A stretch of 64,000 bases of DNA from Streptomyces sp. A012304 (GCF_026008495.1 NZ_BQUN01000128.1:3474-67473), one strand, 5' to 3'; counted from the stretch's first letter, positions 29,159 to 38,562 are shown. A program made the numbers and translations. Notes: a model not told the origin generated them from the letters alone.

Positions 29159-29731
29159 TCAGCGCTCCCCGCCCGGCACCCACAGCACGTCCCCGACTTC
29201 CTTGTTGGCGGTGCGGGCCAGGATGAACAGCAGGTCCGACAGCCGGTTGAGGTAGGTCGCGGTCAGCGGGTTCATCATCTCGCCGAGCGGCTCCAGCGCG
29301 GCCCACGTGGAGCGCTCGGCCCGCCGGACGACCGTGCAGGCCTGGTGCAGCAGGGCCGCGCCCGGGGTGCCGCCGGGCAGGATGAACGACCGGAGCTTCT
29401 CCAGCTCCGCGTTGAAGCGGTCGCAGTCGGCCTCCAGTTTGTCGATGTAGAACTGCTCGACCCGCAGGGGCGGGAACTCCGGCTCCTCCTCCACCGGCGT
29501 CGACAGGTCGGCGCCCACGTCGAACAGATCGTTCTGCACGCGGGTGAGGACCTTGACGATCTCCTCGTCGAGCCCGCCCAGCGCGATGGCCGTGCCGATC
29601 ACCGCGTTCGCCTCGTTGACGTCGGCGTACGCCGCGATGCGCAGGTCGGTCTTGGGGACCCGGCTCATGTCGCCGAGGGCCGTGGTGCCCTGGTCGCCGG
29701 TCCTGGTGTAGATGCGCGTCAGATTGACCAT
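29159..29731 (-). CDS. Corrinoid adenosyltransferase, PduO type
   Basis: Transfers adenosyl from ATP to cob(I)alamin to make adenosylcobalamin. 190 residues. The N-terminal TRTGDQGTTALGD binds ATP, and the C-terminal NRLSDLLFILARTANKE carries the conserved Arg and Asn/Asp of the active site. It would supply the cofactor of mutases such as IcmA encoded 30 kb away. The minus-strand sequence CTAGATTGGCCGC directly precedes ATG, so the -10-like TAGATT lies about 7 bases from the start and the transcript may be leaderless. Confidence 0.92.
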   Translation of the reverse strand: MVNLTRIYTRTGDQGTTALGDMSRVPKTDLRIAAYADVNEANAVIGTAIALGGLDEEIVKVLTRVQNDLFDVGADLSTPVEEEPEFPPLRVEQFYIDKLEADCDRFNAELEKLRSFILPGGTPGAALLHQACTVVRRAERSTWAALEPLGEMMNPLTATYLNRLSDLLFILARTANKEVGDVLWVPGGER

Positions 29732-30177
29732 GCGGCCAATCTAGACCGTTCCCCCGGATCCGTTCCGTTCCCTTCGTCACGGCCGGTCAGGAGGCGCGGA
29801 CCGGTCGGCCAGGAGGCGCGGATCGGGGCGAATCCGGCAGGAATTGACGACGTGACCGGTGTCTCACGCGCTGAGACGTGAAACGCGTTACTAACCGGTC
29901 GCACAGCGCCTCACGCCCGCTAGTGTCCGGCCGAGAGGCACGGGAGGGCGACAGGGCCACCGATGCTCCGGACGGCTGACACCGGTGACATCGGACGCGG
30001 GAGCGGGCAGGGCTCTACAGGCACCGGATCCGCACAGGCCCCACAGGCCTCACCCCTGCGAGTGAATTCGGTATCGGTTCGCTCACAGACGGCAACCTCC
30101 GACCGCTTCACGCAGTCAGAGGATGCAACACCGGACAGCACACCGCGGAGCACGAGACGCACGCTTAGGGGAGCGCT
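29732..30177. other. Intergenic region with an inverted repeat
   Basis: No convincing gene in 446 bases; ORFs here have poor codon character. GTCTCA-cgcgc-TGAGAC (29861-29877) is an operator-like inverted repeat between the divergent adenosyltransferase and STAS genes. The base composition is slightly less GC-rich than in the genes. Confidence 0.4.
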
Positions 30178-30501
30178 ATGTACATCAGGGGCGACCACGT
30201 CGAGCTGGTCGTCGGGGGCCGCCTCGACGTCCGCAGCGCGGCGGACGCCCGTACGGTCCTGCACACGGCCGTCGACGACGGCGTCGGCGACCTGGTGCTC
30301 GACCTGTCCGAACTCGACTCCTGGGACGCCACCGGCCTCGGCGTCATCATGGGAGTCCACCGCAGGGCCGGCCGCTGCGGCCGCCGCCTCGTCCTGCGCG
30401 GCGTACCGCCCCAGATGCAGCGCCTGCTGGTGGCCACCCGCCTGCACCGGATCCTCGCCATCGAGGGCGGCATCGCGGCGGAGTCCCTGCCCCGGGTCTG
30501 A
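30178..30501 (+). CDS. STAS-domain anti-sigma factor antagonist
   Basis: 107 residues, a single STAS domain as in SpoIIAA/BldG proteins. The segment LDLSELDSWDATGLGVIMG is the phosphorylation loop; the residue at the site of the conserved Ser is Thr in ATGLG, with a Ser three residues earlier. Such proteins release sigma factors by binding an anti-sigma kinase. No kinase or sigma gene is adjacent, so the partner is unknown. ATG with AGGGGAG upstream. The next gene, 241 bases away, encodes a large ATPase. Confidence 0.85.
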   Translation: MYIRGDHVELVVGGRLDVRSAADARTVLHTAVDDGVGDLVLDLSELDSWDATGLGVIMGVHRRAGRCGRRLVLRGVPPQMQRLLVATRLHRILAIEGGIAAESLPRV

Positions 30502-30742
30502 CGACGGGGTGGACGGGGGGTGGCCTGCGGCGCAACAGCGCGACGGGCGCAATCCTCACCGGACTGTGACGTCTCGGACGGCACGGCACCCCGGGCTGTC
30601 GTAGATACTGTGCGAAGGTTTACGGTTCGTCTGCCCGCCGCCCGCATCCCTCTGGCGGGCACCGGACCAGAAGCGACAGCGCAGTGTGCAGCAAGGCCGG
30701 GAGGGGCTACCGCCACACGACGCTTTTGGGGGGCTTGGAGCT

Positions 30743-33247
30743 ATGGACCCGAACACCCGGGGCCCCGAGGAGTACGGCCACGACGGCGACGGCCACACGC
30801 CGCGCCCGCGCCCGCCCAGGGACGCCCTGACACCCGACTTCACGCCGCACACCCCGGCTCCCGCCCGCACCGTACGGCTCTTCAGCGGGGACCACCTCCT
30901 CACCGTCAACCCCATCGACGGCAGCGAGATCGAGCTGTGCCCGCCCACCGAGCGCCCCGGGCGGCCCGCGAAGCGCGGCCCCGAGGAGCGCGCCGAGGCC
31001 GACCGCGCCGCCCGGCCCCCCGTCCCGGCCGGATCCGCCCAGCCCGCGCAGCCGCTCCTGGGCCGCCAGGAAGAGCGCGAACAGCTGGTCCGCCTGCTCG
31101 CCCGCGGCCGCACCGTCCGTCTCACCGGCCCGGCCGGCTCCGGCCGCACCAGCCTCCTCGACCTCGTCGCCGAGGACTGCGCGGACCTCGCCCCCGACGG
31201 TGTCGTCCGTCTCACCGGCCACCGCCGCACCCCGGCCGACGTCCTGCACGACCTCTTCCACGCCGTCTACGACGCCCCGCTCCACCGCCCCGAGGACGAC
31301 GAACTGCGCGCCCTGGTCCGCGAGATCGGCGCGGTCGTCGTCGTCGACGACCTGGAGTTCGGCGGCGCCGCCCTCGACGAGCTGCTCGACGCCACCCCCG
31401 AGTGCGCCTTCCTGCTCGGCGCCACCCCCGACACCCCGGCACCCTCCGCCGACTCCACCGTCGAGGAGGTCACCCTCAGCGGCCTCGACCGCGCGGGCGG
31501 CGTCGAGGTGATCGAGCGGGCCGTCGGCCGCCTCCTCACCGAGGAGGAGTCCAACTGGGCCGGTGACCTCTGGTTCGAGTCCGAGGGCCTGCCGCTGCGC
31601 TTCGTCCAGGCCGGCGCCCTGCTGCGCCAGCGCGACCGGCTGCGCGCCGGCGCCGACGCCGTCGACGAGTTCGGTGTCTTCGAGGACGCCCGCCCGCTCA
31701 CCGCGCCCGTCGGCGCCGGAGCCGGCGAGGCCGAGGAGATACCCCTGCCCTCGCTGGGCGAGGCCGCCGCGCCCGCCCCGCTGCTCGCCGCCCGCCTCAG
31801 CGCCTCGGCCCGCGCCACCCTGCGCCTCGCCGTCGCCCTCGGTGGCGAGGTCCCCCACCAGGCCCATCTGCCCGCCCTGGTCGGCGACACCCACGCCGAC
31901 GCCGCCCTCGGCGAACTCGCCGCCTGCGGGCTCGTCTCCCCGGTCGGCCCCCGCTACCGGCTCGCCGCCGGAGTCCAGGCCCAGCTGGAGGCCGCCGGAT
32001 ACGGCGACGACGCCGACGCCCAGGCCCGTACCGCCGCCCAGCACTACGCCTGGTGGGCCGGGCACCCCTCGGTCACCCCCGAGCGGGTCTGCGCCGAGGC
32101 CGACGCCGTGCTCGCCGCCCTGGCCGTGACCGTCCCGGCGACCACCCGCCCCGAGGACGGCGAGCAGGCCGTCGCCGTCGAGCTGGCCCGCACCGCGGCG
32201 CCCGCGTTCGCCGCCGGACTGCACTGGTCCGCCTGGGAGCAGTCGCTGCACGAGGGCGCCGAGGCCGCCCGCCTCGCCGCGCAGCCCGCCGACCGCGCCT
32301 ACTTCCACCACGAACTGGGCGTCCTCGCGCTGTGCGCCGGACAGCTCGACCGGGCCCGCTCCGAGCTGGAGGCCTCCCTCGGTCTGCGCTCCGCCCTCGC
32401 CGACAAGCGCGGCACCGTCGCCGGCCGCCGCGCACTCGCCCTGGTCGCCGACCGCTCGGGCGACGTCCCCGGCCTCGCGGTGATCACCGCCGCCGAGGAG
32501 GCGCCCGTCACCCGCAACGAGGCACCGGCCTCACCGCCGCGTGGGGTCCCCGCGGCGCTGCCGTCGGCCCCGACCACCGGCCCCACCCTCGTCACCGGCC
32601 CGCCCTCCGCCGTGACGCCCCACCGCGGCCGCACCGGCATCCGCCGCCTGACCAGGTACAACCTGGTGGCGGTGGGCGCGGGCGCCCTGCTGGTGGCCGT
32701 CCTCGGCACGGTGGTGACCCTCGGCGCGACCTCCAACAACGACGCCAACGACCCCGCCGACCGGGTCGGCGTCAACCCCTCCGCCAGCACCGGCCTCGAC
32801 GACGGCGCCTCGGGCTCGGAGACCCCGGGCGAGGACACCGGCGGCGGGGACACCGGGGAGGCGACCAGCAGGCCGACGGATCCGGGCCCGGACGGGACGA
32901 TGGGGACGTCGGACGACCCGACGTCGACGGACGAGGCGCGCCCTTCGGACTCGCCGAGCAGCTCGCAGGAGCCGGGGGACAACTCGCCCTCGGACTCACC
33001 CACCGGGAAGCCGTCCTCGAGCGGCGGATCCTCGCCGTCGCCGAGCCCGTCGGCCTCCCCCAGCGGCGGCACCGGCTCCCAGTCCCCCTCGCCGTCGGCG
33101 TCGGCGGAGCCGTCGACCACGCCTCCCAGCGAGTCCCCCTCCTCGTCGAACTCCGCCAGCGACGCCGCCTCGGCCAGCACCCCGGCCACGTCGATCAGCT
33201 CCTCGAGCACGTCGGAGTCACCGGACGCCTCGCCCCCGGTCATCTGA
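30743..33247 (+). CDS. Membrane-anchored ATP-binding protein with Ser/Pro-rich outer tail
   Basis: 834 residues. The N-terminus (1-100) is Pro/Asp-rich and disordered. A P-loop NTPase domain follows: LTGPAGSGRTSLLDLV (about residue 131) is a Walker A with Arg in place of the usual Lys, and AVVVVDDLEF is the Walker B. A winged-helix or TPR-like helical region extends to about 580 (AfsR/STAND-like layout). One membrane helix (LVAVGAGALLVAVLGTVVTLGA, about 640-661) separates it from a Ser/Pro/Asp/Thr-rich C-terminal tail of about 170 residues that should lie outside. ATG at 30743 with GGGGGG upstream. Probably a STAND-type signalling ATPase; function unknown. Confidence 0.8.
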   Translation: MDPNTRGPEEYGHDGDGHTPRPRPPRDALTPDFTPHTPAPARTVRLFSGDHLLTVNPIDGSEIELCPPTERPGRPAKRGPEERAEADRAARPPVPAGSAQPAQPLLGRQEEREQLVRLLARGRTVRLTGPAGSGRTSLLDLVAEDCADLAPDGVVRLTGHRRTPADVLHDLFHAVYDAPLHRPEDDELRALVREIGAVVVVDDLEFGGAALDELLDATPECAFLLGATPDTPAPSADSTVEEVTLSGLDRAGGVEVIERAVGRLLTEEESNWAGDLWFESEGLPLRFVQAGALLRQRDRLRAGADAVDEFGVFEDARPLTAPVGAGAGEAEEIPLPSLGEAAAPAPLLAARLSASARATLRLAVALGGEVPHQAHLPALVGDTHADAALGELAACGLVSPVGPRYRLAAGVQAQLEAAGYGDDADAQARTAAQHYAWWAGHPSVTPERVCAEADAVLAALAVTVPATTRPEDGEQAVAVELARTAAPAFAAGLHWSAWEQSLHEGAEAARLAAQPADRAYFHHELGVLALCAGQLDRARSELEASLGLRSALADKRGTVAGRRALALVADRSGDVPGLAVITAAEEAPVTRNEAPASPPRGVPAALPSAPTTGPTLVTGPPSAVTPHRGRTGIRRLTRYNLVAVGAGALLVAVLGTVVTLGATSNNDANDPADRVGVNPSASTGLDDGASGSETPGEDTGGGDTGEATSRPTDPGPDGTMGTSDDPTSTDEARPSDSPSSSQEPGDNSPSDSPTGKPSSSGGSSPSPSPSASPSGGTGSQSPSPSASAEPSTTPPSESPSSSNSASDAASASTPATSISSSSTSESPDASPPVI

Positions 33248-33253
33248 CCCCTG

Positions 33254-33298
33254 ACGACGGTGAGGGCCGGGTTCCCAGAACCCGGCCCTCACCGTCGT
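33254..33298. terminator. Very strong bidirectional terminator
   Basis: A 21-bp perfect stem (33254-33274 with 33278-33298) and a 3-base loop, between the convergent ATPase and nucS genes. Confidence 0.9.
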
Positions 33299-33305
33299 AC
33301 ACCGC

Positions 33306-33977
33306 TCAGAACAGCCGCAGCTTGTCGTCCTCGATGCCCCGCAGCGCGTCGTAGTCCAGGACCGCGCAGCCGATGCCGCGGTCCGTGGCGAGCACACGGG
33401 CCTGGGGCTTGATCTCCTGGGCGGCGAAGATGCCCCGCACCGGCGCCAGATGCGGGTCGCGGTTCAACAGCTCCAGGTAGCGGGTGAGCTGCTCGACGCC
33501 GTCGATCTCGCCGCGCCGCTTGATCTCGACGGCGACGGTCTGCCCCTCCGCGTCCCGGCAGAGGATGTCGACCGGCCCGATGGCCGTCATGTACTCGCGG
33601 CGGATCAGCGTGTAGCCCTCACCGAGCGTCTCGATGCGGTCGGCGAGCAGTTCCTGGAGGTGCGCTTCCACGCCGTCCTTGATCAGGCCGGGGTCGACGC
33701 CCAGTTCGTGCGAGGAGTCGTGGAGGATCTCCTCCATTGTGATGATCAGCTTTTCCCCCGCCTTGTTGACGACGGTCCAGACGCCTTCCTCCTCGCCCGT
33801 GCCCTCCTTGAGCGTGCAGGGCGGCGACATCCAGTTGAGGGGCTTGTAGGCGCGGTCGTCCGCGTGGATGGAGACGCTGCCGTCCGCCTTCACCAGGATG
33901 AGACGGGGGGCGGAGGGGAGGTGGGCGGTGAGCCGGCCCGCGTAGTCCACGGAGCACCGGGCGATGACGAGACGCAT
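33306..33977 (-). CDS. nucS: Mismatch-specific endonuclease NucS/EndoMS
   Basis: Makes double-strand breaks at mismatches and replaces MutSL mismatch repair in Actinobacteria; loss raises mutation rates in S. coelicolor. 223 residues: N-terminal DNA-binding/dimerisation domain and C-terminal RecB-like nuclease with GPVDILCRDAEGQTVAVEIKRRG (catalytic D, E, K). The last residues DKLRLF are the motif that binds the sliding clamp. ATG at 33977; an in-frame TTG three codons upstream is possible. Confidence 0.95.
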   Translation of the reverse strand: MRLVIARCSVDYAGRLTAHLPSAPRLILVKADGSVSIHADDRAYKPLNWMSPPCTLKEGTGEEEGVWTVVNKAGEKLIITMEEILHDSSHELGVDPGLIKDGVEAHLQELLADRIETLGEGYTLIRREYMTAIGPVDILCRDAEGQTVAVEIKRRGEIDGVEQLTRYLELLNRDPHLAPVRGIFAAQEIKPQARVLATDRGIGCAVLDYDALRGIEDDKLRLF

Positions 33978-34286
33978 GGTCGGCAACGCTACTCGACGGC
34001 CCGCCGCCCGCGCGATTCGCCCACCTGTCGGCCGCCGCCACCCTCCGGCGAGGCCCCGTGGGCCGCACCTTTTGATCGGGAAAACATGCGTTCGACACTG
34101 GCCGATTGTGCCCCCAACCGTCCTGCGCTATGTGGCCATTCTCCTGGTGCGGTCACGGTCTGTTGCCTACCGTAGAGAACGGGAGGTCGCGATCCGTGTA
34201 CTCAGCGTGCTCGGTGTTCGTGCTGGGCGAACTCCCCATCCATGTCCGGCAACCCCTGCGCTTTCGGGGGTGCGAGAGGAGTACCC
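33978..34286. other. Divergent promoter region
   Basis: The 309 bases between nucS and the next plus-strand gene have no gene. TTGTGC (34106-34111), 17 bases, TATGTG (34129-34134) is a possible promoter for the downstream gene, leaving a leader of about 145 bases. Otherwise I see nothing distinctive. Confidence 0.35.
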
Positions 34287-34679
34287 ATGTCGCTCGACGT
34301 CTCACCGGCCCTACTCGAACAGGCCGAGCGAGGCGAGGTCGACGAAGCAGAATTCGTCGACTGCGTCCGGACCTCCCTGCCCTACGCATGGGAGATGATC
34401 AGCTCCCTGGTGGCCCAGCTGAAGGTGGACGGCGGCCAGTTCGCCGACAACCAGACGCCCCCGCCGGACGAGCAGGCACGCGGGCAGCTGCTGCGAGCGC
34501 TGGCGAGTGACGCGATACGCGGCGCCCTGCAACGGCATTTCGGAGTGCGGCTGGCGTTCCAGAACTGCCATCGGGTGGCCGTGTTCCCGTTGGACACCTC
34601 GGTCGACGCAACGCTGGCCCGTTTCACCTCGGTCCGCAGTCAGGTACTGAACCAGTCCCCGGAATTCCGGGACTGCTGA
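34287..34679 (+). CDS. Conserved actinobacterial protein, SCO5389 family
   Basis: 130 residues, acidic N-terminal half (SPALLEQAERGEVDEAEFVDCVRTSLPYAWEMI) and a central region ending with SQVLNQSPEFRDC. No membrane segment or known catalytic motif. It matches the small conserved protein found next to nucS in streptomycetes. ATG at 34287 after GAGAGGAG; the extension to 34242 is not supported. Function unknown. Confidence 0.78.
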   Translation: MSLDVSPALLEQAERGEVDEAEFVDCVRTSLPYAWEMISSLVAQLKVDGGQFADNQTPPPDEQARGQLLRALASDAIRGALQRHFGVRLAFQNCHRVAVFPLDTSVDATLARFTSVRSQVLNQSPEFRDC

Positions 34680-34764
34680 GGCAGTGAGGCTGTCGCTTGC
34701 CGCTCCCGGCGCGGGAGTTGACACAGGACTACGGAGCGGCAAGCTCCCCGGCCGGCTGGGCCCT

Positions 34765-35793
34765 TCACGGGAGGTGGGGGAGGACCTCCGCGCCCAGCCG
34801 CCGGACGTTCTCCTCCGTGGCCGCCAGGTCGCCCGAGCCCTCCACCAGGAGAGCGAACCGCGCGATGCCGGTCCGCTCGCTGGTCGCCGCCAGCCGGTCG
34901 ACGCACAGCCGCGGGGTGCCCACCGGGTGCAGCCCGCAGAGCAGTTCGGTGTACGCCACCGGGTCCCGCATGGAGCGGACCCGGCCGTCCACCGTCACAT
35001 GTGCGTCAAGCCCCTGCTTCAGCCAGCCCGGCATCGCCTTCAGCAGCGTCTCCGCGGCGTCGGCGCGCCGGTCCGCGATCTGGCAGACACCCGCCGAGAC
35101 ATGCCCCGCCGCCCGGATCTCGTCCTCGGACCGCCCGGCCGCCCGCGCGTGCTGCCGCCACAGGCCGACCATCTCGGCCTTCTCCTCGTCCCCGATGTGC
35201 ATCCCCAGTAGCATCGCGAGCCCCCGCTCGGCCGCCAGCCGGACGCTCGCCGGCGAGGTGCAGGCGACGACCACCTCCGGCCCCTCGGTCTCCGTCAGCT
35301 CCTCCGACGGGCGCGGTACGACGGGGACTTCACGGAAGCGGTAGCGCTCGCCGTCCGCGCCCACCGACGGTTCGCGCAGCCAGCGCACCAGCAGATCGAG
35401 TGATTCGGGGAACCCCTTCTCGTACGCCTCCAGGCCCGAGCCGAACACCTCCAGGTCGACCCACGGCCCGCCGCGTCCCACGCCGAGCGAGAAACGGCCG
35501 CCGCTCGTCAGGTGCAGCAGCGCGGCCTGTTCGCCGAGGGTGACGGGGTGCGAGGTGGGCAGCACACTGACCGCCGTACCGACCCGGATGCGCCGGGTGC
35601 GGCCCAGCAGTAAGGCGGCGAGCGTGACCGCCGACGGGCAGGTGCCGTAAGGCACGAAGTGGTGCTCGGCCAGCCAGACCGAGTCCAGGCCCGCCTCCTC
35701 GGCGACCTCGGCGGAGCGGACCGCTCGGTGCAGCGCCTCCCCCTGGCCCTGCCCCGGGAACTGGGCCGCCAACACGAAACTTCCAACGCGCAT
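34765..35793 (-). CDS. LLM-class flavin-dependent oxidoreductase
   Basis: Luciferase-like TIM-barrel monooxygenase, 342 residues, with the family features AEEAGLDSVWLAEHHF, RIRVGTAVSVLPTSHPV and GRFSLGVGRG. Members use FMNH2 or F420; the substrate cannot be told from the sequence. ATG at 35793 is preceded by AGGAAAG. Convergent with the SCO5389-like gene and divergent from the small zinc-ribbon protein. Confidence 0.85.
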   Translation of the reverse strand: MRVGSFVLAAQFPGQGQGEALHRAVRSAEVAEEAGLDSVWLAEHHFVPYGTCPSAVTLAALLLGRTRRIRVGTAVSVLPTSHPVTLGEQAALLHLTSGGRFSLGVGRGGPWVDLEVFGSGLEAYEKGFPESLDLLVRWLREPSVGADGERYRFREVPVVPRPSEELTETEGPEVVVACTSPASVRLAAERGLAMLLGMHIGDEEKAEMVGLWRQHARAAGRSEDEIRAAGHVSAGVCQIADRRADAAETLLKAMPGWLKQGLDAHVTVDGRVRSMRDPVAYTELLCGLHPVGTPRLCVDRLAATSERTGIARFALLVEGSGDLAATEENVRRLGAEVLPHLP

Positions 35794-36017
35794 GGGACTT
35801 TCCTGCTTCCTCGGCTCCGACGCGGAGCTCCCCCACCCGGCATAACTGTCCGACATGTGCCGAGGACACGGCCTGGCGGGGAGATTTGCGGATTGTCTGC
35901 AGAATCTCCATGCGCGTACGGGGCACTTGTGGCGGTCGGTGCCCTACGGATACCCCCGGTCGCGCCGCGTAGGCTGGACAGGAACCCTGCACCCTGTATA
36001 GCCCCGTGAGGTGTCCC

Positions 36018-36350
36018 GTGTCCCCGCGTCGCAACCGACCCAAGGGTGACGGCTCGTCCGGCCGGAGCGCCGAGGACGATCGCGCGAGCCGTTACGGCGG
36101 CTGGCAGTCCAGCGCCCGCTGGCAGGGTGAGGAGTGGAGCGTACGGCATGTGGCGGGCGCGAGCGCGCAGGGCAAGAGCTACCGCTGCCCCGGCTGCGAC
36201 CAGATGATCCCCGACGGCGTCCCGCACGTCGTGGCCTGGCCCGAGCACGCGGGTGTCGACGACCGCCGTCACTGGCACAAGGCCTGCTGGAACGCGCGGG
36301 ACCGCCGCACCCCGGGGGTGCGGCGGTCCCGTAACGCGCCGAGATTCTGA
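36018..36350 (+). CDS. Small putative zinc-ribbon protein
   Basis: 110 residues, basic N-terminus, then YRCPGCDQMIPDGVPH...HWHKACW: a CxxC followed by His residues and a Cys, a likely zinc site (C, C, H, C). GTG at 36018 after GAGG; the in-frame GTG at 36006 is less well placed. I do not recognise a function. The C-terminal coding part forms a 15-bp perfect hairpin. Confidence 0.7.
   Translation: MSPRRNRPKGDGSSGRSAEDDRASRYGGWQSSARWQGEEWSVRHVAGASAQGKSYRCPGCDQMIPDGVPHVVAWPEHAGVDDRRHWHKACWNARDRRTPGVRRSRNAPRF
36298..36330 (+). terminator. Hairpin within the 3' coding end
   Basis: GGGACCGCCGCACCC pairs with GGGTGCGGCGGTCCC (15 bp, 3-base loop). It ends 20 bases before the stop codon of the zinc-ribbon gene and faces the converging ABC transporter operon. 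It is translated as the Arg-rich segment RDRRTPGVRRS. Confidence 0.5.
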
Positions 36351-36376
36351 AGGACCCTCCGGCCCTCCTCATCCAC

Positions 36377-37246
36377 TCACACGTCGCGCTTCTCCAGCAG
36401 CGCGAACGCGGCGGCGAACGCGGCGGCCGTCACGCCGAGCGCGATCCACAGCGGGTCCCAGCCGGAGGGGCCGCTGTCCGTCAGGGACGCGGAGTAGAAG
36501 ACGCTGAGCTGGTTCGGGATGGAGTACTCGAACAGGGCCTGGCGCAGGTCCTCCAGCGACTCCGAGAACATGAACAGCGCGATCACCAGCGGCGCCAGCA
36601 CCAGGCCGATCATGATGGTGATGGCGCCCGCCGAGTGCCGGATGATCGAGCCGACGGCCAGCGACAGCAACCCGAGCAGCGCGACGTAGAGGGACACGCC
36701 GACCGTGCCCTTCAGCCACTCGCCGCCGCTGGGCTCGGCCGCGCCGGTCAGCAGGGCCACGTCCAGCATGGCGACGACGACCGCCGACACCAGCGTCACC
36801 ACGAAGGCGACGAGGAAGAACACGATCGCCTTGGCCGCGAGCACCCGGCCGCGGGAGGGGCAGGCCGTCATCGTGGTGCGGATCATGCCGGTGCCGTACT
36901 CGGAGGCGGTGGTCAGCACACCGAGCGTGATGACGCACATACTGCCCAGGAGCAGTCCGAAGAAGCCGAACGACAGCGGGTTCTCACCGCTCAGGCCGTC
37001 GTCGCTGGAGCTCTCGGAGACCACCACGGCGGTCAGCAGGCCGATGCCGACCACGAGCAGGACGAACACGCCCAGCGTCCACATCGTGGAGCGCACCGAC
37101 CGAATCTTGGTCCACTCCGAGGCGACGGCGTGTCCGAGGTGCGTGCGCACGACGGGGATCGGCGAGTTGTAGCCGGGGTACGCGGACCCGGGCGCCGCCT
37201 GCCAGGCGGGCGCGGCCTGCGGGGTCGGGGGCTGGGCGGTGCTCAT
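36377..37246 (-). CDS. ABC-2 transporter permease
   Basis: 289 residues: a Pro/Ala-rich cytoplasmic N-terminus (1-30), then six membrane segments, with SEWTKIRSVRSTMWTL and ASEYGTGMIRTTMTACPSRGR typical of ABC-2 permeases. Its ATG overlaps the stop of the upstream ATPase gene (ATGA). It forms module B with that ATPase; the substrate is unknown. Confidence 0.88.
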   Translation of the reverse strand: MSTAQPPTPQAAPAWQAAPGSAYPGYNSPIPVVRTHLGHAVASEWTKIRSVRSTMWTLGVFVLLVVGIGLLTAVVVSESSSDDGLSGENPLSFGFFGLLLGSMCVITLGVLTTASEYGTGMIRTTMTACPSRGRVLAAKAIVFFLVAFVVTLVSAVVVAMLDVALLTGAAEPSGGEWLKGTVGVSLYVALLGLLSLAVGSIIRHSAGAITIMIGLVLAPLVIALFMFSESLEDLRQALFEYSIPNQLSVFYSASLTDSGPSGWDPLWIALGVTAAAFAAAFALLEKRDV

Positions 37247-38562
37247 CGGGCGTCCTCGGTCTGGGTCGGGGCGTCGGCGGCGGGAGCGGAGGGTGCGGCG
37301 GGGGCCTCGGTGGCGGGCGCGGCGGGCGCCTCGACGGCCGGGGCGGCCGCTGCCGGGCTCGCGGGTACGGCGGCCGCCGGGGCCGGTGCGGCGGCGGGCT
37401 GGGCCGTCGGCTGCGTGGGTGCGGGCTGGGCCGTCGGCTGCGCCGGGGCGGACTGCGCGTACGGGTTGGCGTCGGCCGGGGCGGCCGGCGGCGCGCCGTA
37501 GGGGCCCGCGGCGGCCGGCTGCGGCGGCGCGTAGCCCTGCTGGGGCGGCGGCGGGGCGTACCAGCCCGGCTGGCCCTGGCCCGGTACCGGCATCGGCGGC
37601 TGCGCGCCGGGCGGCGGCGCCTGCTGGAGCCCGGCCTTCTGGTCGATGGTCGACCGGTAGTCGACGGCCCCCTGCGTCATCCGCATGTACGCCTCCTCCA
37701 GCGAGGCCTGGTGCGGCGACAGCTCCCACAGCCGGACGTCGGCCTCATGGGCGATGTCGCTGATCCGGGGCAGGGCGAGGCCCGTGACGCGCAGCGCGCC
37801 GTCCTGCTCGGGCAGCACATGCCCGCCCGCCTCGGTGAGCGCGGAGGCCAGCTTCTCGCGCAGCTGCGGCTCGGTGTGCGGGGTGCGCACCCGCGCGAAG
37901 TCCGCGGAATTGGCCGAAATGAAGTCCTTCACACTCATGTCGGCGAGGAGCTGCCCGCGTCCGATGACGATCAGATGGTCGGCGGTCAGTGCCATCTCGC
38001 TCATCAGGTGCGAGGAGACGAACACGGTGCGCCCCTCCGCCGCGAGCGACTTCATCAGGTTGCGCACCCAGAGGATGCCCTCCGGGTCGAGGCCGTTGAC
38101 CGGCTCGTCGAACAGCAGCACCTGGGGGTCGCCGAGCAGCGCGGCGGCGATGCCGAGCCGCTGGCCCATACCGAGGGAGAAGCCCTTGGACCGCTTCTTC
38201 GCCACGCCCTGGAGCCCGACCACGCCCAGCACCTCGTCCACGCGGCGGGCCGGGATGCCGGAGAGCTGGGCGAGGCTCAGCAGGTGGTTGCGGGCGTGCC
38301 GGCCGCCGTGCACGGCCTTGGCGTCCAGCAGGGCACCGACCTGGCGGGGCGCGTTCGGCAGTTTGCGGTACGGGTAGCCGCCGATCGTCACCGACCCCGA
38401 GGTCGGGTTGTCCAGGCCGAGGATCATCCGCATGGTGGTCGACTTGCCCGAGCCGTTCGGCCCGAGGAAGCCCGTGACGGCACCCGGCCGCACCTGGAAG
38501 GAAAGGTTGTACACAGCGGTCTTGTCGCCGTAGCGCTTGGTCAGGCCGACTGCCTCGATCAT
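37243..38562 (-). CDS. ABC transporter ATPase with Pro/Ala-rich tail
   Basis: 439 residues. Residues 1-310 are a CcmA/DrrA-type nucleotide-binding protein: GPNGSGKSTTMRMI (Walker A), FSLGMGQRLGIAAALL (signature) and VLLFDEPVNGLDPEG (Walker B). The last 130 residues are an unusual low-complexity tail of Pro, Ala, Gln and Gly, absent from the neighbouring paralogue at 39446-40396. ATG at 38562; an in-frame GTG at 38571 is possible. Coupled to the permease by ATGA. Confidence 0.88.
   Translation of the reverse strand: MIEAVGLTKRYGDKTAVYNLSFQVRPGAVTGFLGPNGSGKSTTMRMILGLDNPTSGSVTIGGYPYRKLPNAPRQVGALLDAKAVHGGRHARNHLLSLAQLSGIPARRVDEVLGVVGLQGVAKKRSKGFSLGMGQRLGIAAALLGDPQVLLFDEPVNGLDPEGILWVRNLMKSLAAEGRTVFVSSHLMSEMALTADHLIVIGRGQLLADMSVKDFISANSADFARVRTPHTEPQLREKLASALTEAGGHVLPEQDGALRVTGLALPRISDIAHEADVRLWELSPHQASLEEAYMRMTQGAVDYRSTIDQKAGLQQAPPPGAQPPMPVPGQGQPGWYAPPPPQQGYAPPQPAAAGPYGAPPAAPADANPYAQSAPAQPTAQPAPTQPTAQPAAAPAPAAAVPASPAAAAPAVEAPAAPATEAPAAPSAPAADAPTQTEDAR

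Noticed and set aside
32780..33240. Low-complexity region as a frameshifted gene end
   Set aside because: The frame stays open to a stop directly before a strong terminator, and the Ser/Pro/Asp composition is that of a genuine extracellular tail.
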